From NCBI RefSeq assembly GCF_017877055.1, contig NZ_JAGIPG010000003.1:1-64000 (forward strand): a DNA stretch of 64,000 nt. Direction: 5' to 3'. Numbering within the stretch: position 1 is the first letter of the stretch; every line of letters starts with the position of its first letter. The translations under genes and the position numbers were made by a program. The notes below the pieces were generated by a model. The model made no database searches. It was not told where the DNA came from and saw nothing but the letters and a program-made list of their open reading frames with translations. The DNA is from Neorhizobium galegae (lineage in GTDB: Bacteria > Pseudomonadota > Alphaproteobacteria > Rhizobiales > Rhizobiaceae). Below, one piece after another: positions 1 to 9,332 of the stretch.

Positions 1-144
1 ATCATGAAGCGCTTCAAGTCACAGGGACAGTTGCAGCGCTTCGTCTCCATTCACGATCCGATTGCCAACCTATTCCACATCCCTCGCCACGACATCTCCT
101 CCAGCCATCATCGCGAATCGCGTTCAGCAGCAATGAACCTGTAG
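1..144 (+). pseudogene. IS6-family transposase, C-terminal fragment
   Basis: The reading frame open at the window edge gives the tail of an IS6/IS26-type DDE transposase: the MKRFKS...LQRFVS...NLF stretch is the conserved C-terminal helix region after the catalytic Glu. A TAG at 142-144 stops the frame where the family usually has Trp; the next codons continue the family ending (AKIARA) to a TGA at 163-165, so this looks like a late nonsense mutation. The 5' part lies outside the window. It is a different family member from the copy near 10.1 kb. Family call fairly sure; intactness upstream unknown. Confidence 0.6.
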
Positions 145-237
145 GCGAAAATCGCCCGAGCATGACCGACGAACTCGGCCGGCATCATGGTCTGCCCTTG
201 TGGCCGTTAGGTTTACGACGCCCGATACCGTCTTACG

Positions 238-1536
238 TCATTGGCGACGGAGATATTTCGCTTTTATCTTTGCCCAGGCCAAGGCCGGCGCGACGCCCGA
301 TGGCCAGAAAGGTTGGAAGGGAATGGAACTAGGCTTGCTGAAAGGCAGGATCGGGGTCTCGCCGCGGACCAGCAGGGCCGCCATCTCCTGACCCATCACC
401 GTGGCCATCGCCACTCCGCGTCCGTTATAGCCCAGGCAGGCATAACCGTTCTTGCCAATATGGTGCACATGTGGATAGTGATCGGCGGTCAACGCCACAC
501 GTCCGTTCCAGCCGTACTCCCAGCCGACCGCACCAATCCCCGGCCAAATTGTTTCGGCCAGCGTCTCCAGTTGCGGAAATGCGCCGGGGCCGTCAGCATC
601 GCGCATCCGTCCTCGACCCCCGAAGATCAGCCGCCCATTGCTGTCGACCCTGTAGTAGGTGGTCACTGGCCCAACTTCAAAGCAAGATTGGCCGTCCGCC
701 AGAATCCGGTCGCGCCACTCCTGCGGCAAAGGTCGCGAGGCGAGGATCGAACTGAAGACCGGCAAGACGGACCACCGCAGCCCCGGCACAAGACCATCTG
801 TATAGCCATTGGTCGCGAACAGAATCCTATCCGCCGTAACTTCGCCTTCCGGTGTCTCGATGCGCCAGAGACCCTGCGTCTCGCGGGCACGAAGGGCGGG
901 TGTATTGCAATGAATGGGTATACCCGCACGCTGTACCGCATCGGCAATTCCAAGTGTATACTTCAAGGGGTTCACCTGCCCTCCCGAAGGGTCCAGCAGT
1001 CCACCCACGTAGCGCGCGCTGCCAGTGACGGCAGCCACCGCGTCCGACGAAAGCATGCGATAGTCTATACCGGTGTCCCTCGCTTCCTTCGCAAGGGCCT
1101 GGAGCTCGGCAAGCGATTGCCGGTCGGTGGCGGCGCGTAGAGTTCCGCCTCGGCGGATCTCACATTCAATACGCTCTTCACCCACCAGTTCGAAAACTGC
1201 GTCAGCGGAGCCTTGTACGCGTCGCATGGCTCTCTCACCAAAAAGCTGTGCAACGGTCTTGGGGCCCGTCTTCAGTCCGGGATTGATCTGTCCGCCATTG
1301 CGCCCTGACGCACCCCAACCCGGCTCGTTGGCCTCAAGGACACGGCAGTCGATACCGTGCCGCCCCAAGTATAGCGCCGTCACAAGCCCGGTGATACCAG
1401 CACCGATCACGGCTACCTCGGTTCGAACAGCCCCCTTTTGCGGCGAACGCGGCATCTGCTCCCGCGACAGGTCGTGGACATACAGGGAGGCTGCTGGAGG
1501 CTGTCCTGAGCGGGTCGTGACTATATCGACAAGCAT
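238..1536 (-). CDS. FAD-dependent amine/amino-acid oxidoreductase (PuuB/DAO family)
   Basis: A 432-residue flavoenzyme of the D-amino-acid-oxidase (DAO) superfamily, closest in feel to gamma-glutamylputrescine oxidase PuuB. The dinucleotide-binding motif GAGITG lies near residue 45, followed by GWGASGRNGGQ, the FAD-contacting signature of PuuB-like enzymes. Known members oxidise a C-N bond to an imine or aldehyde plus ammonia and H2O2. I start it at 1536 rather than at a longer upstream ATG, because that start has a GAGAGA ribosome site and leaves 22 bases after the esterase stop. It is the last gene of the minus-strand operon whose Pot-type transporter and aldehyde dehydrogenase fit an amine substrate. 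The substrate is inferred, not shown. Confidence 0.8.
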   Translation of the reverse strand: MLVDIVTTRSGQPPAASLYVHDLSREQMPRSPQKGAVRTEVAVIGAGITGLVTALYLGRHGIDCRVLEANEPGWGASGRNGGQINPGLKTGPKTVAQLFGERAMRRVQGSADAVFELVGEERIECEIRRGGTLRAATDRQSLAELQALAKEARDTGIDYRMLSSDAVAAVTGSARYVGGLLDPSGGQVNPLKYTLGIADAVQRAGIPIHCNTPALRARETQGLWRIETPEGEVTADRILFATNGYTDGLVPGLRWSVLPVFSSILASRPLPQEWRDRILADGQSCFEVGPVTTYYRVDSNGRLIFGGRGRMRDADGPGAFPQLETLAETIWPGIGAVGWEYGWNGRVALTADHYPHVHHIGKNGYACLGYNGRGVAMATVMGQEMAALLVRGETPILPFSKPSSIPFQPFWPSGVAPALAWAKIKAKYLRRQ

Positions 1537-1558
1537 TGTAGGGATCTCTCGTCCTGGC

Positions 1559-2503
1559 TCAACGCATATGCTCGGCAAGAAAATCGCAGATGACTTTATA
1601 CTCCTTGGCCGCCTGAGCACCGGTGAAACGAGCACGCATGAAGCCGTGGATCATGCCGCGAGCCTCTCGGAAGGTAACGTCAACGCCAGCCTGCACCAAA
1701 CGTGCCGCATAGGCCCGGCCGGCATCCCTGATCGGATCGAACTCCGCCACGTGCACCAGCGTCGGCGGCAGGCGGGAGAGATCGGCGGCGAAGATCGGGA
1801 AGGCGACCGGATCGTCTTTCGGCGCTCCTTCTGGAAACAGCTTCCGGGCAAAGTCCGAGGTCCGCGCGGCCGTCAATCCAAAGCCGGTTCCGAAATCCAA
1901 CATCGACCCAGCGTTCTCTATCGGTCCGCCATTGCCATATATGATGACCTGGGCCCGGATCTTCGGACCGTTTGCATCCCGCGCTTTCAGGCTCATGCAG
2001 GCCGCATAGCGCCCACCCGCGCTATCGCCGCCGATCGTCAACCTGTCGGGGTCAATGCCGATCTCCGGTCCCGCGGCGGCCGCCCATTCGAGTACCGAAC
2101 AGCAATCGTCGAAGCCGGCTGGCCACCGGTTCTCCGGCGTCAGCCTGTAGTCCACGCTTATCACCGTGGCGCCGGTTTCTGCAGCGAAGCCCCACGCGAC
2201 GGAATCCGAACTGTCGAGGTCCCCCAGCATGAAGCCCCCGCCATGCATGTAGATCATGCAGCCCGTGAGCCCCTGTGCCGCCTTTGGCCGATAGATCCGC
2301 ACCGGCACCTCGACACCTTTGCCGGGCACGACGCGTTCAGTGACCTCGAGTGTGTCTGGGTGGGGCCGCGATAGCCGGGCTGCATACGCATTCCAGTTCT
2401 CGCGCTGCTCGGCGACTGTCGGATTGGGGTGCGACGGTCGTCGGGCATCGATCAGGACCTGCATATCCGGATGGATCTGGAAACGGCTTGCATCATTCGA
2501 CAT
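1559..2503 (-). CDS. alpha/beta hydrolase, HSL-type esterase
   Basis: A 314-residue cytoplasmic carboxylesterase of the hormone-sensitive lipase family. The oxyanion-hole motif HGGG is at 87-90, the nucleophile elbow GDSAGG at 159-164 (Ser161), and the rest of the triad is probably Asp256 (EFDPIRD) and His286 (IHGF). The residue after GDSAGG is Arg where Asn is usual, and the following GNGGP segment is atypical, so the acyl or alcohol pocket may be unusual. No signal peptide. It sits between the FAD oxidase and the alcohol dehydrogenase, suggesting that an imported ester (or a lactone or amide) is cleaved before oxidation. Family certain; substrate unknown. Confidence 0.85.
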   Translation of the reverse strand: MSNDASRFQIHPDMQVLIDARRPSHPNPTVAEQRENWNAYAARLSRPHPDTLEVTERVVPGKGVEVPVRIYRPKAAQGLTGCMIYMHGGGFMLGDLDSSDSVAWGFAAETGATVISVDYRLTPENRWPAGFDDCCSVLEWAAAAGPEIGIDPDRLTIGGDSAGGRYAACMSLKARDANGPKIRAQVIIYGNGGPIENAGSMLDFGTGFGLTAARTSDFARKLFPEGAPKDDPVAFPIFAADLSRLPPTLVHVAEFDPIRDAGRAYAARLVQAGVDVTFREARGMIHGFMRARFTGAQAAKEYKVICDFLAEHMR

Positions 2504-2550
2504 TGTTGGGGTCCTCAGATCATGACTCTTCGAAGAAAAGCGCAGGTGCT

Positions 2551-3609
2551 TCAGATTTGACCGGCCTCAAGCACCAGACGACCCGTCACTGTCCCGGCAT
2601 CAAGGCGGCGCAACGCGTCGTTGACGTCCGCGCGTGGCACGACAGAAACGGGAATTGGGGGAAGCTTGCCGTCGCGCGCGAGGGTCACGACATCGCGCAG
2701 ATCGTCCAGCGTACCGGTAATGCTGCCCTGAACCGTCAGCGCCCCCCCGGTCAGCAAAAGCAGGGGCAGTTTCATCTCGCCGCCATAAAGCCCGACCTGG
2801 ACCATGCGCCCGCCCTTGCCCAGAAGTTCAAAGGCCATAGTGGCTGTCACGGAACTATTGACGAAATCGAGAATGGCATCGACCTTGCCCTCGAGGCGAT
2901 GGAGCACGTCCGCGGTCGTAATCCCTTCCGGTGTGGCAATGAAGTGACTAGCCCCGGCGGCGCGCGCCGCCGCTCCCCGGCCCGCGTCCCGGTCGAGAGA
3001 AATGATGTTGCGATGGCCCAGGGCATGAAGAACCGAAATAGCCGTCAGTCCGACGCCACCTGCGCCGATCAATACGATAGGTTGATCGGCATCGAAGGGT
3101 TCGAGCTTACGAATGGCACAGCGGACGGTCAGTCCTGCACAGGCGAGAGGGGCTGCGTGTTCGGGTGACAGTTCTGCAAGTGGCACCGCGTAGCGTTCGT
3201 GCGGGACCGCCACCTTTTCGGCAAAGCCGCCGTGATTGCCGAAACCCAGGCTGCGAGTGGGTTCGCGGCAAAGATTGTCTTGTCCAGACATGCACGCCTT
3301 GCATTTTCCACAGCCGAACCAGGGGTAGACGATTACTTTTTCACCGAGACTACGCCCCTTGACCTCAGGGCCCATCGCAATGATTTCGCCGACGATCTCG
3401 TGCCCCATGGCGATTGGGTGTTCCGGCCTGGGGCGACGCACCACGCCGCGGCTGCCAAGGTCCGAAATCCCGTGCCAGCGATGCAGGTCAGAATGGCACA
3501 GACCACAATGCGTGACGCGAATCACCAACCCGCTTTCGCCAGCCTGCGGATCGGCGACGTCTTCACATCGCAACATCTCGCCGTGATCATGATTGAGCCA
3601 GGCTTTCAT
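2551..3609 (-). CDS. zinc-dependent alcohol dehydrogenase (MDR family)
   Basis: A 352-residue medium-chain dehydrogenase. Catalytic zinc ligands are visible as Cys38 (GLCHSD) and His70-Glu71 (MGHE); the structural zinc site is Cys100, Cys103, Cys106 and Cys114. The Rossmann motif GAGGVG lies near residue 180, with an acidic residue (SLDRD) at the end of beta-2, which favours NAD+ over NADP+. It would oxidise a primary or secondary alcohol to an aldehyde or ketone, feeding the aldehyde dehydrogenase transcribed just before it. Both zinc sites are intact and the length is typical. Confidence 0.88.
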   Translation of the reverse strand: MKAWLNHDHGEMLRCEDVADPQAGESGLVIRVTHCGLCHSDLHRWHGISDLGSRGVVRRPRPEHPIAMGHEIVGEIIAMGPEVKGRSLGEKVIVYPWFGCGKCKACMSGQDNLCREPTRSLGFGNHGGFAEKVAVPHERYAVPLAELSPEHAAPLACAGLTVRCAIRKLEPFDADQPIVLIGAGGVGLTAISVLHALGHRNIISLDRDAGRGAAARAAGASHFIATPEGITTADVLHRLEGKVDAILDFVNSSVTATMAFELLGKGGRMVQVGLYGGEMKLPLLLLTGGALTVQGSITGTLDDLRDVVTLARDGKLPPIPVSVVPRADVNDALRRLDAGTVTGRLVLEAGQI

Positions 3610-3653
3610 CTTATCTTCCTTTAGATGTATGTTCGAAAATCTTGTTGCGGTCC

Positions 3654-5090
3654 TTAGATTGCCCAGCCGCCGACAGCCTTGACCTCCATGAAGTCCGCGA
3701 GGCCCCAGGCCCCCGCCTCGCGCCCATTGCCGGATTGCTTCATCCCGCCGAACGGGGCGCCGGGACCGCGGGGCTTCCCGTTGATCTCGACCATGCCTGA
3801 TCGGAGCGCGCGCGCGACGCGGTTTGCCCGCGCGCCGTCCGCCGTCTGGACATAGTTCGATAGGCCATAGGGCGTGTCATTGGCGATCGCGATGGCCTGT
3901 TCTTCGGTGTCAAAGGGTATGATTGTCAGCACTGGGCCGAAGATTTCTTCGCGCGCGATCGTCATGTCATTGGTGGCATCGGCAAAGACCGTCGGGCGAA
4001 CGAAGTAGCCGCAGTTGAGGCCCTCCGGAAGCCCCGGACCGCCGGCAACCACCCGCGCGCCTTCATCGATACCTTGCTGGATCATGCCCTGGATCTTGTC
4101 CCATTGTGCGCGGCTCACAACCGGCCCCAAATGCAGACCCGGCATAGCGGCCGGGCCAACAGAGATGGATTTCGCGACACTGGCGGCAGTCTCGACAGTC
4201 GCGTCATAGACGTCGCGCTGCACGAGCATCCGCGTGGGGGCATTACAGCTCTGGCCGGTGTTATTCATCATCTGGCGCACGCCGCGTTCCACGGCGCCTG
4301 CGTCGGCATCACCGAAGATCAGGTTTGCTCCTTTGCCGCCCAATTCCAGATGCACGCGTTTCAGGGTCGCAGCCGCCGCTTTCGAGATCGCAATGCCGGC
4401 TCTCGTCGAGCCGGTGAAGCTGATCATGTCGACATCCTTGTGTTCACTAAGTCGGGTCCCGGCGCCGGCTCCGTCGCCGTTGATCAGGTTGAAAACGCCT
4501 TTCGGCACACCAGCCTCCGCCATGCATTCGGCCCAGATCATCGCGTTGAGAGGGCTTTGTTCCGAGGGCTTCAGAACCATCGAGCAACCCGCGATCAGCG
4601 CCGCTATGGACTTCAGCGAAATCTGGTTCAGCGGCCAGTTCCACGGGGTGATTAGTGCACAGACCCCGACCGCCTCGTAAAGGATGCGGGTATCGGCAGA
4701 GGCATCGGACAACGGCGCCTCGAACGGAAAATCCTTCGCCGCCGCCAGGAAGCCTTTGATGTGCTTGACAGCCAGCGGCACCTGGGCCCGTCGTGAGAGA
4801 TCGATGGGAGCGCCCATCTCAGTCGAGACCGCCTGGGCGATGTCCTCGGCTCGTGTCTCATAGACCGTGAGAAACCGCTCCACCGTAGCAATGCGTTCGG
4901 CCGCGGGCGTGGCCATCCAACCGGGCAAAGCGGCCTTCGCTGCGGCAACTGCGGCATCGACGTCGGCCGGGCCCGCCAGAGAGATGACCGCACAGGCCTC
5001 TTCCGTAGAAGGGTCGATGACCTCCTTGTCGCGGCCCTCCTTCGGGTCGGTCCAGGCCCCGTCTATGTAAAACTGTCGTTTGTCTATCAT
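3654..5090 (-). CDS. NAD(P)+-dependent aldehyde dehydrogenase
   Basis: A 478-residue ALDH superfamily enzyme that converts an aldehyde to the carboxylate. PWNWP (Asn151) forms the oxyanion site, LELGGK carries the general base Glu249, and GQSC carries the nucleophile Cys282; the FTGSTR cofactor loop is at 225-230. I prefer the ATG at 5090 (MIDKRQF) to the one five codons upstream, because AGAGA lies about 7 bases before it and family alignment starts here. It shares the operon with an alcohol dehydrogenase and an amine-oxidase-like flavoenzyme, so it may take the aldehyde made by either. Resembles PuuC or vanillin/benzaldehyde dehydrogenases; exact substrate not inferable. Confidence 0.88.
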   Translation of the reverse strand: MIDKRQFYIDGAWTDPKEGRDKEVIDPSTEEACAVISLAGPADVDAAVAAAKAALPGWMATPAAERIATVERFLTVYETRAEDIAQAVSTEMGAPIDLSRRAQVPLAVKHIKGFLAAAKDFPFEAPLSDASADTRILYEAVGVCALITPWNWPLNQISLKSIAALIAGCSMVLKPSEQSPLNAMIWAECMAEAGVPKGVFNLINGDGAGAGTRLSEHKDVDMISFTGSTRAGIAISKAAAATLKRVHLELGGKGANLIFGDADAGAVERGVRQMMNNTGQSCNAPTRMLVQRDVYDATVETAASVAKSISVGPAAMPGLHLGPVVSRAQWDKIQGMIQQGIDEGARVVAGGPGLPEGLNCGYFVRPTVFADATNDMTIAREEIFGPVLTIIPFDTEEQAIAIANDTPYGLSNYVQTADGARANRVARALRSGMVEINGKPRGPGAPFGGMKQSGNGREAGAWGLADFMEVKAVGGWAI

Positions 5091-5165
5091 GTCGGTCTCT
5101 TGCATTTTGGCACTAGAAAGCCAGCCCGCGGAACGCGGGCTAAGGCCAAGGCGATGTTCGAATGA

Positions 5166-5960
5166 TCAGGCCCGGTTTTCGACGAACATTCGGATGCCGA
5201 CGAAGCGGTTGACCACATAGACCATGGCCAGCGTCAGACACATCAGCAGCGTTGAAACCGCAGCGATGGCCGGGCTTGCCGAAGCCTGGATATCGGAAAG
5301 GATCTTGACCGGCAGCGTCGTCAGATCGACCCCGATCAAAAAGACGGAAACGGTGACTTCATCGAAGGAGACGATGAAGCTGAACAGGAAGGCGCTGACC
5401 AGCGCCGGCCGGATCATTGGCAGGGTAATCTTGCGGAAAATCGTGACCGGGTCGGCGCCGAGGGTCATGGCGGCCTCTTCGAGGCTGAGGTCATGCTGGC
5501 GCAGCCCATTGACGATGGGACTATAAACAAAGGGCATAACGACGATCAGGTGGGCGATCACAAGGCCCATGAACGTGCCGCGCAGCCCTATGAACAAGAC
5601 CAGCGAAAACAGCGCCATGGCCAGCGCCGCGTGCGGAAGCAACAGCGGAAGTTGTACCAGCAGTTCGAAAAGGCTCTTGCCCGGCACTCTGCGGCGCGTC
5701 GTCACCAGCGCTGCGAGAAAGCAGATGAAAGTGGTCGCCGTGGCGGCAACGAACGCCAGGGCGACGCTAAACATGAAGGCACGCAACCAGACCCAGGAGC
5801 CGAGAACCTCGGCATACCACTTCAGCGAAAGGCCTTGTGGCGGGAAATCCAGGTAGCCGCGCGGCGTAAAGGAGGCCATGACGACAATCAGGATCGGTGC
5901 CAGGATGAAGAGGAACGCGGCGAAAGCAAAGCTGGTCAGAAGCGCTGGCCCGAGTTTCAT
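5166..5960 (-). CDS. ABC transporter permease, PotC-like
   Basis: A 264-residue inner-membrane permease with about six hydrophobic segments and the binding-protein-dependent transport EAA loop near residue 165 (EEAAMTLGADPVTIF...LP). This motif docks on the ATPase. Its opening helix followed by MASFTPRGYLDFPP is typical of PotC, the second permease of spermidine/putrescine-type importers. The start at 5960 avoids a long N-terminal extension overlapping the neighbouring permease. It lies 10 bases after the PotB-like gene, indicating co-transcription. Confidence 0.85.
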   Translation of the reverse strand: MKLGPALLTSFAFAAFLFILAPILIVVMASFTPRGYLDFPPQGLSLKWYAEVLGSWVWLRAFMFSVALAFVAATATTFICFLAALVTTRRRVPGKSLFELLVQLPLLLPHAALAMALFSLVLFIGLRGTFMGLVIAHLIVVMPFVYSPIVNGLRQHDLSLEEAAMTLGADPVTIFRKITLPMIRPALVSAFLFSFIVSFDEVTVSVFLIGVDLTTLPVKILSDIQASASPAIAAVSTLLMCLTLAMVYVVNRFVGIRMFVENRA

Positions 5961-5970
5961 GGGAAGGTCC

Positions 5971-6804
5971 TCAGCTCTGCTCGCCGCCGGGCAGCTTGCG
6001 GGTCGCCCAGCGGTCGATAAGTTGGAATGGGATGACCGCAATTGCAGCCGAGGCGGTCAGCAGAATTGCAGAGGCGGAGGCTGCCGGGAAGTTGTAGTAG
6101 ACGAGCATTTGATTGTAGATCATTGTCCCGAGCATGGTCTGCTGCTGACCGCCCAGAAGCAGAGGTGTGACGATCGCCCCAAGGGTCAGCAGGTAGACAA
6201 TAGTTGCAGCCGTGGCCACGCCCGGCAACGACAGCGGCAGGATGACCTTCGTGAACACCTTGAATGGCGAGGCGCCGAGCGACATCGCGGCCTCGGGCAA
6301 ACTCTTCTCGATCTTTACGTATACCGCCAGGATCGACAGGACCGCGAAGGGAATGAAGATGTGCACAAGCCCCACGACCACGCCACCGGTGTTGAACATC
6401 AGCCGCATGGGACGATCGATCAGGCCAACGTCGATGAGCAGCGTGTTGACCAGTCCACGCGGACCCAGGAGAACCACCCATCCATATGTGCGCACCACGA
6501 TCGAAACCATGAGCGGCAGCAGGATCAAAATCAGGTAGATCAGCCTCGGTCGCATCGCCATGAAGACCGCCAGCGGATAGGAAAAGAAGACGCAGATCAG
6601 CGTCACGATCAACGCGACTTCGTGGGTATACCAGAAGACGCCGACGACCTCGGGCCGACTGGTGAATTCGGTGAAGTTCGCGATAGAGGGCCCTTGGCTT
6701 CCGGCAAATGCCTGTATCACTAGAGAGCCGACGCCTGTCAGCATACCGATTAATAGGCCGACGCAGGGGAGCAGCAGCAATAATGTGGCATGTCCGAACT
6801 TCAT
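5971..6804 (-). CDS. ABC transporter permease, PotB-like
   Basis: A 277-residue polytopic permease with about six membrane segments and an EAA motif (PEAAMSLGASPFKVFTKVILPLS) in its C-terminal half. It forms the heterodimeric channel with the downstream PotC-like protein and is the first of the two permeases after the binding protein. PotB/PotC pairs move polyamines, but close relatives in rhizobia also import opines, amino-acid derivatives and other small cations, so the substrate should be left open. Confidence 0.85.
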   Translation of the reverse strand: MKFGHATLLLLLPCVGLLIGMLTGVGSLVIQAFAGSQGPSIANFTEFTSRPEVVGVFWYTHEVALIVTLICVFFSYPLAVFMAMRPRLIYLILILLPLMVSIVVRTYGWVVLLGPRGLVNTLLIDVGLIDRPMRLMFNTGGVVVGLVHIFIPFAVLSILAVYVKIEKSLPEAAMSLGASPFKVFTKVILPLSLPGVATAATIVYLLTLGAIVTPLLLGGQQQTMLGTMIYNQMLVYYNFPAASASAILLTASAAIAVIPFQLIDRWATRKLPGGEQS

Positions 6805-6827
6805 GAAGGGCCCTCTTACTTGACTGC

Positions 6828-7901
6828 TCAGCCGAGGGCTGCTTCGATACGCTTGATCAGCGCTTCGCGCCCGTTCTCGATGAGGCCCCAGTCTGGATTG
6901 AAGGTCTTCGAGACGATCTGCTCACGGGTGTAGCCCATGCGGTCGACCAGAAGATTCTCGTCGATTTTCGCAGTCGAGTTTAGCGGGATGTATCCGGAAT
7001 TGGCGAAGTTGCGCTCCTGGGGGGCGGCTGTACCGGCGAACTTGGCGAACTCTATCGCCGCTTCCATGTGGGGAGCATTCTTGGGAATGACGAAGACATA
7101 GGGGATCATCAAAGCCCCTTCTTCCGGGATCACGATATCCACGGTGCTGCCGCCGCCCTCCTTGAGGATCCAGACCTGGCTCGAATAGTAGGCGCTTGCC
7201 ACTGCGTCACCGCGTTGCAGAAGTTGCTGGTTCTGCGCCATCGAAGTGTAGGTGGTGAGGGCGTTGTCCGAGACCTTCTTGTAATGAGCGATGCCGGCTT
7301 CTACCTTGGTCTGGTCGCCTGTGAGCATGCGAGAATACCACGGCACATCGTAGAGCGATGCAAAGACCGGGTTGGTCAACGTCACCTGGCCCTTCCATTT
7401 TGGATCGATGAGCGAGTTCCAGGAGGCGAAATCCTCCTTGGCCGCCGAAGCGCTGTTGAAAGCCAGGCCGTAGAACAGGAACTGGATCGGGATGCCGGAG
7501 ACATGGTCATCGTCGATCATCGGCAGCATGGACTTGGGCGTATCCTTGAGCGCCGGGAAATCCGAAAGCTTCAGCGGCTCCGTGACACCCATCTTGATCA
7601 GTTTCATCGAACCCGAATAGGAGTGGTACGAGGAGTTGTAGATCGGGGAAGAGACGTTGGAGATCAGCGCCGTTTCGGTCGACGGCACTTCAACGATCTT
7701 GAAGGGGATTCCGGTCTGCTCGGTAAAGAGATCGCCATAGGATTTTTTGAAGGCTGTGGCCACGCCTCCACCAAAATTGCATTGGATCACCTCGCCCTTG
7801 CCCTGGGCAAACACTGGACGGGTGAAGATGGCCGGTGACGCAAGAGTCGCCGCTGCGCCAGCAAGCAGCCCTCTGCGGGTCACGGGAAGTTTGCTCGTCA
7901 T
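6828..7901 (-). CDS. periplasmic solute-binding protein, PotD/extracellular family 1-like
   Basis: A 357-residue binding protein with a twin-arginine leader: Arg9-Arg10 in TRRGLLAG, a hydrophobic stretch, and a likely cleavage after VFAQG around residue 33. Tat export of a solute-binding protein is a recurrent feature of this rhizobial Pot-like class. Mature sequence starts GEVIQCNFGGG, typical of PotD/iron-type cluster D proteins. It is the first structural component after the ATPase and sets the specificity of the importer. Ligand unknown; the downstream oxidase, esterase and dehydrogenases suggest an amine, ester or alcohol. Confidence 0.85.
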   Translation of the reverse strand: MTSKLPVTRRGLLAGAAATLASPAIFTRPVFAQGKGEVIQCNFGGGVATAFKKSYGDLFTEQTGIPFKIVEVPSTETALISNVSSPIYNSSYHSYSGSMKLIKMGVTEPLKLSDFPALKDTPKSMLPMIDDDHVSGIPIQFLFYGLAFNSASAAKEDFASWNSLIDPKWKGQVTLTNPVFASLYDVPWYSRMLTGDQTKVEAGIAHYKKVSDNALTTYTSMAQNQQLLQRGDAVASAYYSSQVWILKEGGGSTVDIVIPEEGALMIPYVFVIPKNAPHMEAAIEFAKFAGTAAPQERNFANSGYIPLNSTAKIDENLLVDRMGYTREQIVSKTFNPDWGLIENGREALIKRIEAALG

Positions 7902-7926
7902 GATCTATTCCCCTCTATTGTTAGTT

Positions 7927-9006
7927 TCAATTTTTAGTTGAGGGCAGGGCGACGCATCCGCCGCTCGGCCAGGTAATCAGAACGTCTTGGCCCGGCATGA
8001 AGCCATTAACCTGAGGCGAATGCGGCACCCGCACCTTCATCTCTCGCCCGTTGACCGAAACGAGGTACCGCGTGGTATTGCCCACGAAAGTCCGCTCGGT
8101 AATCGTACCGGTTAGCCCGGTACCTGCCCCTGGAGAGTTCAGCCTAAGGTAATCAGGACGCACCATCAGTTCGACCCGAGCGCCCTGGGCAAAGGCCGCC
8201 CCACGAGCATTGACCGTCTCGCCAGTACCGAGCAGGCGGACCTGCGTACCAGATGCGTCGGAACCCAGCACTTCAGCCTGAAGAACGTTGGTATCGCCTA
8301 CAAAATTCGCGACGAACAAAGAGGCCGGGCTGTCATAGATCTCCTGTGGCGATCCGACCTGCTCAATCTGTCCTTCGTTGACCACGGCGATCCTGTCGGA
8401 CATGGTCATCGCTTCCTCTTGGTCATGCGTGACGAATATGAAGGTCGTGCCCACCCGCTTCTGAATGCGCTTCAGCTCCTCCTGCATCTGCTGGCGCAGC
8501 TTCAGATCCAAGGCCGAAAGCGGTTCATCCAACAACAGCACGGCGGGCTCGGTCACCAGCGAGCGAGCCAAGGCGACACGCTGCTTCTGTCCGCCCGATA
8601 GCTGATGCACGAGCCGGTCGCCATAGCCTGCGAGGCCGACCATAGCCAGCGCATCCTCAGCTTTCCGCTCGGCAATCGCGCGGCTCTCTTTGCGCAGGAT
8701 CAATCCGAAGGTCACGTTTTCGCGCACATCCATATGCGGAAACAATGCCAGGCTCTGCATCACCATGCCGATCGGACGGCGATAGGTCGGCACCTTGGTG
8801 ACATCCGCGCCGTCGATCATAATCCGTCCCTCGGTGGGCGTCTCGAATCCGGCAATCATCCGCAGCAGGGTCGTCTTGCCACAGCCGGAAGGCCCCAACA
8901 GCGACAGGAACTCCGCCCCTCGGACATTCAGGCTGACATTTTGAACCGCCTGCACCGGCCCGTAACGCTTCATCACGCGGTCGACCTGCACTTCGCCTGC
9001 GGGCAT
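7927..9006 (-). CDS. ABC transporter ATPase, PotA-like
   Basis: A 359-residue ATPase powering the Pot-type importer. Walker [10 protein letters not shown] at 38-46, Q-loop Gln84, signature LSGGQ at 136-140, Walker B VLLLDE at 156-161, and a C-terminal TOBE_2 domain from about 280 that often carries ligand regulation. It is the promoter-proximal gene of the minus-strand operon, which then runs binding protein, PotB, PotC, aldehyde dehydrogenase, alcohol dehydrogenase, esterase and FAD oxidase. Gaps between genes are short (10-75 bases), so one transcript is likely. Confidence 0.9.
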   Translation of the reverse strand: MPAGEVQVDRVMKRYGPVQAVQNVSLNVRGAEFLSLLGPSGCGKTTLLRMIAGFETPTEGRIMIDGADVTKVPTYRRPIGMVMQSLALFPHMDVRENVTFGLILRKESRAIAERKAEDALAMVGLAGYGDRLVHQLSGGQKQRVALARSLVTEPAVLLLDEPLSALDLKLRQQMQEELKRIQKRVGTTFIFVTHDQEEAMTMSDRIAVVNEGQIEQVGSPQEIYDSPASLFVANFVGDTNVLQAEVLGSDASGTQVRLLGTGETVNARGAAFAQGARVELMVRPDYLRLNSPGAGTGLTGTITERTFVGNTTRYLVSVNGREMKVRVPHSPQVNGFMPGQDVLITWPSGGCVALPSTKN

Positions 9007-9159
9007 CTGGCTCTCGCTTCCTCGTTTTGACGATCCTGTATTAGGCCAACCCTATTGTCGGCTTGAATTTAGTCAAGACAAAAAATTAAATGGCTTAAAG
9101 GTTTTTATCAGATGAAAGTCTAGGTCTTACGACGCCGTGGTCGGTCGATGCGATTTCAC

Positions 9160-9191
9160 ATAAAATTTTAAACTGGCATAAAGAATTTTAT
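9160..9191. promoter_or_regulatory. perfect inverted repeat in the potA/tetR divergent region
   Basis: ATAAAATT at 9160-9167 is repeated exactly as its reverse complement AATTTTAT at 9184-9191, with a 16-base spacer. It lies in the 326-base gap between two divergent genes, an AT-rich stretch in an otherwise GC-rich neighbourhood. This is where a TetR operator or the two promoters would be expected. The arms are themselves AT-rich, so chance is possible. Nothing else in 9007-9332 looks like a gene. Confidence 0.35.
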
Positions 9192-9332
9192 CGCGTATAG
9201 GCTAACGCTTGTCAGCCTCAGCAGAACCTAATTGACTGCCTCCCGCCCACCGGCGAACCCAGTGAATTTTCAAAGGTACCGTGAACCTCGATTGTGAAGA
9301 GAGCCTCGCGGCAAGATCAAAACGGATAAGAT

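Noticed and set aside
241-1140. Long plus-strand frame opposite the FAD oxidase
   Set aside because: Antisense shadow of a well-supported flavoenzyme gene; its sequence has no recognisable domain.
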